Assembly: GCF_014200595.1 (NCBI RefSeq)
Contig: NZ_JACHCG010000001.1
Span: forward strand, 2,046,001 to 2,110,000
DNA: 64,000 nucleotides
DNA from: Pedobacter cryoconitis
GTDB lineage: Bacteria; Bacteroidota; Bacteroidia; Sphingobacteriales; Sphingobacteriaceae
Direction: 5' to 3'
Below are positions 59,631-64,000 of this stretch, piece by piece; within the stretch, counting starts at the first letter, position 1, and the number at the start of each line of letters is the position of its first letter. The position numbers were made by a program, and so were the translations under genes. Below the pieces are notes generated by a model, which was not told where the DNA came from, searched no databases, and saw only the letters and a list, made by a program, of their open reading frames with translations.

Positions 59631-60512
59631 CTAATCGAAGTTTTTGTTACGGAAGGTCAATGCAGTCATCCCTGTAACATTGGCAAACAGCCTTGAAAAA
59701 TAGGGGTAATCATCATAACCCAATTCTATAGCAATTTCATTTACAGATTTATCAGAATGATAAAGCAAACGTTTTGCCTCTAAAATTATACGTTGATGTA
59801 TATGATGTGAAACGGAATAACCTGTTGTCTTTTTGACACATTCGTTTAGGTAAGGTGTAGATAGGTGTAGTTTTTGGGCATATTGAGCCGGGCGTTTAAG
59901 CGTAGTATAATTACCTTCCAATAAGCCCCTGAAGTCTTTGGTAACAATTTCAAACCGTGAAAATTTGTCTGTCGGTTTAGTTTGTGCTAAATATTGTGAG
60001 AGCACCAGCGCGACCAGTGCGTTACAACTATCTTTTAATAATGAATGATATAGTTTGTCGCTTTTCCGTTTAGAAAATTGAACAGCCATTGATACTGCTT
60101 CTGAAATAAGGAAAAACGTTTCTTCATTCAGCACTAATGGTTTTACGGGTGTAATGGCTTCCAGTACTTCCAGATATTCAGGATTCAGGCTTTCATTGTC
60201 CATTGCCCAGCTGCTAACGGTCACATTTTCTAATGCGATGATACGATGTACCTGATCGGGGTGAAGGTAGATGAAAGACGACTGGTTAATTTCGTACTTT
60301 TGAAAATCAATTTCCAGGTGAACTGTTCCCTCTTCAAGTAAGAAAAAGGAATGCCTGTCTTCCCGATGTGATTGATTTGCAATTTCAAGCTCTTTTGAAG
60401 TTGCGTTATCTAAAGTGGGCAAACTTTTAAAAGACACCTTTTCAATAGCAATGCCTGCGTCAAAATTATCAGTCATCGTATTTACAGGGATGGATTTACT
60501 TTGTTTGCGCAT
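59631..60512 (-). CDS. AraC-family transcriptional regulator
   Basis: A 293-residue regulator. An N-terminal cupin-like sensor domain (FFLLEEGTVHLEIDFQKYEINQSSFIYLHPDQVHRI, broken over several strands, about residues 50-100) is followed by a helical region. The C-terminal DNA-binding domain with two helix-turn-helices covers about 205-290: YLNECVKKTTGYSVSHHIHQR and IAIELGYDDYPYFSRLFANVTGMTA. It is codirectional with the monooxygenase gene 81 bases downstream and probably controls it; the ligand might be the monooxygenase substrate. Confidence 0.9.
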   Translation of the reverse strand: MRKQSKSIPVNTMTDNFDAGIAIEKVSFKSLPTLDNATSKELEIANQSHREDRHSFFLLEEGTVHLEIDFQKYEINQSSFIYLHPDQVHRIIALENVTVSSWAMDNESLNPEYLEVLEAITPVKPLVLNEETFFLISEAVSMAVQFSKRKSDKLYHSLLKDSCNALVALVLSQYLAQTKPTDKFSRFEIVTKDFRGLLEGNYTTLKRPAQYAQKLHLSTPYLNECVKKTTGYSVSHHIHQRIILEAKRLLYHSDKSVNEIAIELGYDDYPYFSRLFANVTGMTALTFRNKNFD

Positions 60513-60612
60513 CGCTCTCGATTGAAAATGAAAGGTATTAAATTATTTTTTCAATGCTATACAATATTTAGTTCATTCTGACGCTTTAGTATATGAGAGC
60601 GTTAATTTAGAT

Positions 60613-60650
60613 AAGCGGAAATGGTCTTCGATCATTTCCGCTTTCTTTTT
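60613..60650. terminator. 14-pair terminator between the PAS kinase and AraC genes
   Basis: AAGCGGAAATGGTC (60613-60626) pairs with 60630-60643 over 14 positions with one wobble around TTC. On the plus strand T-rich sequence follows (to 60650); on the minus strand it terminates the kinase transcript whose stop is at 60654. Confidence 0.8.
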
Positions 60651-60653
60651 GTA

Positions 60654-63251
60654 TTATGCTATAACCGCATATATAGGTAAGCTAAACCAAAAAGTACTAC
60701 CTGCCCCAAATTCACTTTCTACCCCGATTTTTCCCTGATGTCTTGCTATAATTTCGGCACATAGATAAAGGCCAATACCAAAACCCGAAATAATATCATC
60801 ATTGACAACCCTGTAAAAGCGATCGAACAGTTTATCCTTATCTTGTGGCTTAATTCCTCTTCCCTGATCTTTAACTTCAACTAATAACTCGCCATTTTTA
60901 ATTTTATTACTAACCAGAACCTGACTTCCTTCGGGTGAATATTTTACGGCATTACTCACAAAGTTATGGATGACCTGACCTACTTTATCCCGGTCAGCAT
61001 TTAAAATTACTGATTCAGCTTCAGTGAAAATCACCTGATGACTGAATATGGTAGAACGTGCTTCTTCATCTGCCTCCTTAAAAAGAGAGGTGATATCAAA
61101 ATTCTTTTTCTCTATATGAATTTTACCAGAATCTAAACGGGAAACGTTCAAAAAGCCGTTGATCATTGTAATCATTTTTTTAATCTGGCTATTTGCTTTA
61201 TCATGCATCAGTATTGAAGTACTTTCCTGTGCTTTTTTAGCTCTTTGCTCTAAAATCTGCAAATAGCCTTTCAGAGAGGTCAGCGGCGTTTTAAGTTCAT
61301 GACTTACCATCGAAATAAAATCATTTTTACGCTGCTCATCTTGCTTTTGCTCGGTAATATCTATGATCGCTCCGGAAAAGTAGATTTCCCCATCTGCTGT
61401 ATATTGATTGAGTTTTCCAACTGCTCTTACCCAGCGTAACTGCTGATCATGAAATCCAGTTAATGAATATTCTATAAAATAATCTTCTCCCTTAACAAAT
61501 GCAGCTTCGACAGCTGCGAGTACGCGTTCCCGGTGCTCTTCTGAAATCTGTACTACAGCAGCATCATAAGGCATTTCTTCCTCAGGATAATAGCCAAAGA
61601 TCTCTTTTAAGCGGGGAGAGGCTACCATGACACGGGTAGTCTGATTGATTACAAAAGTGCCAATTTTAGCCGCTTCTACAGAAAAGCGAAGCATATCTTC
61701 TGCTTTTTGCACTTCTTTTTTTGAATCTACCTGCCGGGTTACATCAGTTGCTACAATCAGAATTCCGGTAATAACTTCCTTATCATCCTTAATGGCCTGA
61801 TAAGTTATATTAAAATATCCCTCCACAAGCTGACCATTCCGATTTACAATAGCCTTGGTTTCATTAAAAACATGGGTTATTCCAGTGGTATATACATCAT
61901 CAAGCAGCTTTAAAAAAGGTTGTCCTTCTAATTCCGGTATAGCATCAGCAAAACGCTTTTGAACTATATCTGCCGGTTTACTGATGATACCAAGCATGGT
62001 ATCATTTACGGATTCAATAATCATTTCTCTGCCGTTACAAACCATAATACCCGCAGTTGCCTGCTGTAATATTCCACGGAACCTGGATTCACTTCTATTC
62101 AGGTGCCCATTTACTTCTATCAGATAATCCTGAGAACTAATCAGATCTTCGTTTGAAGCTGTTAGTTCTTCATTGATTACCGCCAATTCTTCATTCATTT
62201 CTGTTTCCCGCAACCGGCTCGCTATCTTTTCACTGACATCAGTGCCTACAACGATTACCCCGGTTACATTGCCCAATTCATCTTTGAGCGCTTTATAAGT
62301 AACATCAAAATATTTCTCTTTCACTATGCCCTGGTCGAGTACAGGTGCTTTAACTCCCAATCCTATATGATCTTTCCCTGATTCCAAAACATTCCTGATT
62401 ACTTTAAGGTAGGGGTGAGCAATCAGTTCCGGTCTTGCGGTTAATATAGGCTTTCCAATAATTTCAGCAGTCCTGCCCAGCATATTAAGCATAAAAGCAT
62501 TAGCCTGTTCAATAATCAATTCAGGCCCGCTATAAATAGAAATCGCTACCGGAGCCTGTTCAATAAGTTCACGAAAACGATGCTCACTCTTTTTCAGGTT
62601 CCCGTTCAGCAGCTGCAAATGTTCTCTGGATTCATTCAGTTCTTCGTTGATTACGGTGAGTTCTTCATTGATACTTTGCATCTCTTCACGATGTTGCATC
62701 AATTCGTCATTAATCATTTGTTGTTTACCAATTTCTTCTAGTGCCGACAACCTCAATTCCAGCTGATCCATAACAGCTGAAGCAAGTCCTTTTAAGATTA
62801 TTTCTTCCTGTTTAGAAAATGTACGGGGTTGTTGATCAATGATACATAAGGTTCCAATCAAAAAGCCATCATGTGTAATCAGTGGTGCGCCTGCATAAAA
62901 TCTTAAGCCAAAGTCTCCTGCAACATTCGGATTTGCAATCAGACATGGTTCTTTTAAAGCATCTTCAAATATTGTTGGCTCCGGATTCAAAACAGCCAGT
63001 GCACAAAGGCTCTTGCCCCGGTTTGCCTCTTTAGCTTTCCCCATGCCTGCATTAGCCTTGAAGAACACCCTTTCAGCATCAACCAATGATATCAAAGAAA
63101 TTGGAACATTAAATATTTGTGTACATAAACGTGCAATATTGTCAAAGGAAGCCTCAGAAGGGCTATCCATAATCCTGTATCGTTTAAGTGCTAAGAGCCT
63201 TTCGGAATCATTATCCGGAATAATATCCATTCCGAAAGTATTTTCAATCAT
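60654..63251 (-). CDS. Cytoplasmic GAF-multi-PAS sensor histidine kinase
   Basis: An 865-residue soluble kinase. A GAF domain fills about residues 20-160 (RLCTQIFNVPISLISLVDAERVFFKAN, split here; CALAVLNPEPTIF), a coiled coil lies at about 170-215, and PAS domains lie at about 220-345, 385-500 and 515-640. The dimerisation box has His651 in FISMVSHELKTPLTSLKG. The ATPase part has the N box VIHNFVSNAVKYSPEG and GRGIKPQDK, GFGIGLYLCAEI. No membrane span or receiver is present, so input is cytoplasmic, for example redox or small molecules. No response regulator is adjacent. The linkers repeat an NEEL-x-x-INEEL coiled-coil pattern. Confidence 0.92.
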   Translation of the reverse strand: MIENTFGMDIIPDNDSERLLALKRYRIMDSPSEASFDNIARLCTQIFNVPISLISLVDAERVFFKANAGMGKAKEANRGKSLCALAVLNPEPTIFEDALKEPCLIANPNVAGDFGLRFYAGAPLITHDGFLIGTLCIIDQQPRTFSKQEEIILKGLASAVMDQLELRLSALEEIGKQQMINDELMQHREEMQSINEELTVINEELNESREHLQLLNGNLKKSEHRFRELIEQAPVAISIYSGPELIIEQANAFMLNMLGRTAEIIGKPILTARPELIAHPYLKVIRNVLESGKDHIGLGVKAPVLDQGIVKEKYFDVTYKALKDELGNVTGVIVVGTDVSEKIASRLRETEMNEELAVINEELTASNEDLISSQDYLIEVNGHLNRSESRFRGILQQATAGIMVCNGREMIIESVNDTMLGIISKPADIVQKRFADAIPELEGQPFLKLLDDVYTTGITHVFNETKAIVNRNGQLVEGYFNITYQAIKDDKEVITGILIVATDVTRQVDSKKEVQKAEDMLRFSVEAAKIGTFVINQTTRVMVASPRLKEIFGYYPEEEMPYDAAVVQISEEHRERVLAAVEAAFVKGEDYFIEYSLTGFHDQQLRWVRAVGKLNQYTADGEIYFSGAIIDITEQKQDEQRKNDFISMVSHELKTPLTSLKGYLQILEQRAKKAQESTSILMHDKANSQIKKMITMINGFLNVSRLDSGKIHIEKKNFDITSLFKEADEEARSTIFSHQVIFTEAESVILNADRDKVGQVIHNFVSNAVKYSPEGSQVLVSNKIKNGELLVEVKDQGRGIKPQDKDKLFDRFYRVVNDDIISGFGIGLYLCAEIIARHQGKIGVESEFGAGSTFWFSLPIYAVIA

Positions 63252-63320
63252 TTGATTCTTTTAAAGAGGTTAAGAAAGTTTGTAAATATAAGTTATTCAC
63301 AGAATAATACCTGCTACATG

Positions 63321-64000
63321 TTATTTACCGGTATAGATTCCTGAATCAAATCCGGACTTGAACAGTTTAAAATCTTTTTTCACCTTTTGTGCATATTTAA
63401 AGGCATAGTCAATTAGTTCTTTCTGCCAATTTGTACGGGTACCGAATTCAATAAGCTCATCAGCAATAGCAGATCCTTTTCTACCTGAACTTCTGATATG
63501 AGCAGATGCAGTTAATGCAGCCATATCATCAATTACCTGAAAAATATCTCTATACTGATCCTGAATCAGCCTGAACTTGATTTTATCTTCAGAAGGCTGC
63601 ATTTCTTTGACCACAAAAGAATCACCCTTGAATACAGTGTGACTTAACAGTGAACAAGGCATATGCTGAGAAAGTTCCTGTGCAAACACCACACGTTCTG
63701 ATTCAGTTTGCCAATCAGGTTGCGATGCTTTAATATAAGGAGTTAGTGCACTTGGTTGTGATTGTTTCATATCTACAATCAGGTATTTCCCTTTTTTAAG
63801 GACGTTTTCTAATAAAAACATATAGCGTTTAGTACCCACACTACCAGTGCCGGCAAGACGAAAGACCACATCCCGGACTTTATAATTATAAGGGCTCTTG
63901 CTGTGGTTATTGATCCAGTCTGTTAAATGTTCAACTAACTCTTTTCTAAGCTCTTTATCTACCTCAAAATGTCTTTCATCTGCCAGGGATAGTACCAGTC
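63321..64000 (-). CDS. DUF2252-family protein (5' part cut by window edge)
   Basis: The C-terminal 226 or so residues of a DUF2252 protein (COG4320), a family with a distant kinase-like fold and unknown role. Seen: VVFRLAGTGSVGTKRYMFLLEN (split), KYLIVDMKQSQPSALTPY, QDQYRDIFQVIDDMA and a C-terminal helical part. The frame is open through the right edge (…DERHFEVDKELRKELVEHL), so the start is outside. It precedes the PAS kinase by 69 bases on the same strand; a functional link is not evident. Confidence 0.82.
   Translation of the reverse strand, partial: LVLSLADERHFEVDKELRKELVEHLTDWINNHSKSPYNYKVRDVVFRLAGTGSVGTKRYMFLLENVLKKGKYLIVDMKQSQPSALTPYIKASQPDWQTESERVVFAQELSQHMPCSLLSHTVFKGDSFVVKEMQPSEDKIKFRLIQDQYRDIFQVIDDMAALTASAHIRSSGRKGSAIADELIEFGTRTNWQKELIDYAFKYAQKVKKDFKLFKSGFDSGIYTGK

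Noticed and set aside
1..64000. CRISPR arrays, insertion sequences, prophage genes
   Set aside because: No regular direct-repeat array, transposase, integrase or phage structural gene was seen in any frame.

Overview
The window is about 64 kb of a Bacteroidota chromosome, most likely Sphingobacteriaceae (a Pedobacter-like soil or water organism). The evidence is a FecI-type sigma factor, FecR anti-sigma and SusC/SusD set; promoters of the form TTTG-N19-TAnnTTTG instead of -35/-10 boxes; few Shine-Dalgarno sequences; many TonB-linked outer-membrane barrels and lipoproteins; and AT-rich intergenic DNA with moderate coding GC. Nothing resembles a prophage, insertion sequence, rRNA operon or CRISPR array. 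There is one tRNA, tRNA-Arg(TCT).

Layout. 0-2.5 kb: a minus-strand operon of an unknown protein, a multi-span membrane protein, a LiaS/NarX-like histidine kinase and a NarL-type response regulator cut by the window edge. 2.6-8.8 kb: a flavin reductase; a cupin and a DapA-like aldolase divergent from a MocR regulator; an aminotransferase; a YeiH-type exporter. 8.8-13.8 kb: three unknown envelope proteins and a secreted retropepsin-like protease. 13.8-19.4 kb: a DinB-DnaE polymerase operon and a secreted nuclease. 19.6-23 kb: an HxlR regulator with one MFS gene behind it and a DHA2 efflux pump divergent from it.

23.7-36.1 kb is the largest coherent block: ECF sigma, FecR, an STN-bearing SusC, SusD, a SUMF1-fold protein, a Tat-exported Gfo/Idh/MocA oxidoreductase, ApbE, a hydroxypyruvate-isomerase-like TIM barrel and TerC, all on the plus strand. 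It reads as a sigma/anti-sigma-controlled uptake locus with a periplasmic oxidoreductive sugar-processing branch. 36.1-37.2 kb holds three tiny orphans around strong palindromes. 37.2-40.6 kb is a four-gene operon ending in a subtilase without a signal peptide; its other three members match no family I know, and it is the best candidate here for an undescribed system.

41-49 kb: outer-membrane barrels, a methyltransferase, and a GH30-GH16-barrel operon for beta-glucan. 49-55.5 kb: UvrA-like ATPase, a membrane protein, a YdeI-like domain, a TPR histidine kinase, and a LURP-one-like and YccF pair divergent around a Fur-box-like dyad. After the tRNA (55.6 kb) come small regulator-enzyme modules (HxlR with crotonase, WYL regulator with a Rid protein, AraC regulator with a flavoprotein monooxygenase), a large multi-PAS hybrid-less kinase, and a DUF2252 gene cut by the right edge.

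All functions are read from the sequence by family recognition. No database search was run, and residue positions are approximate unless tied to a codon.
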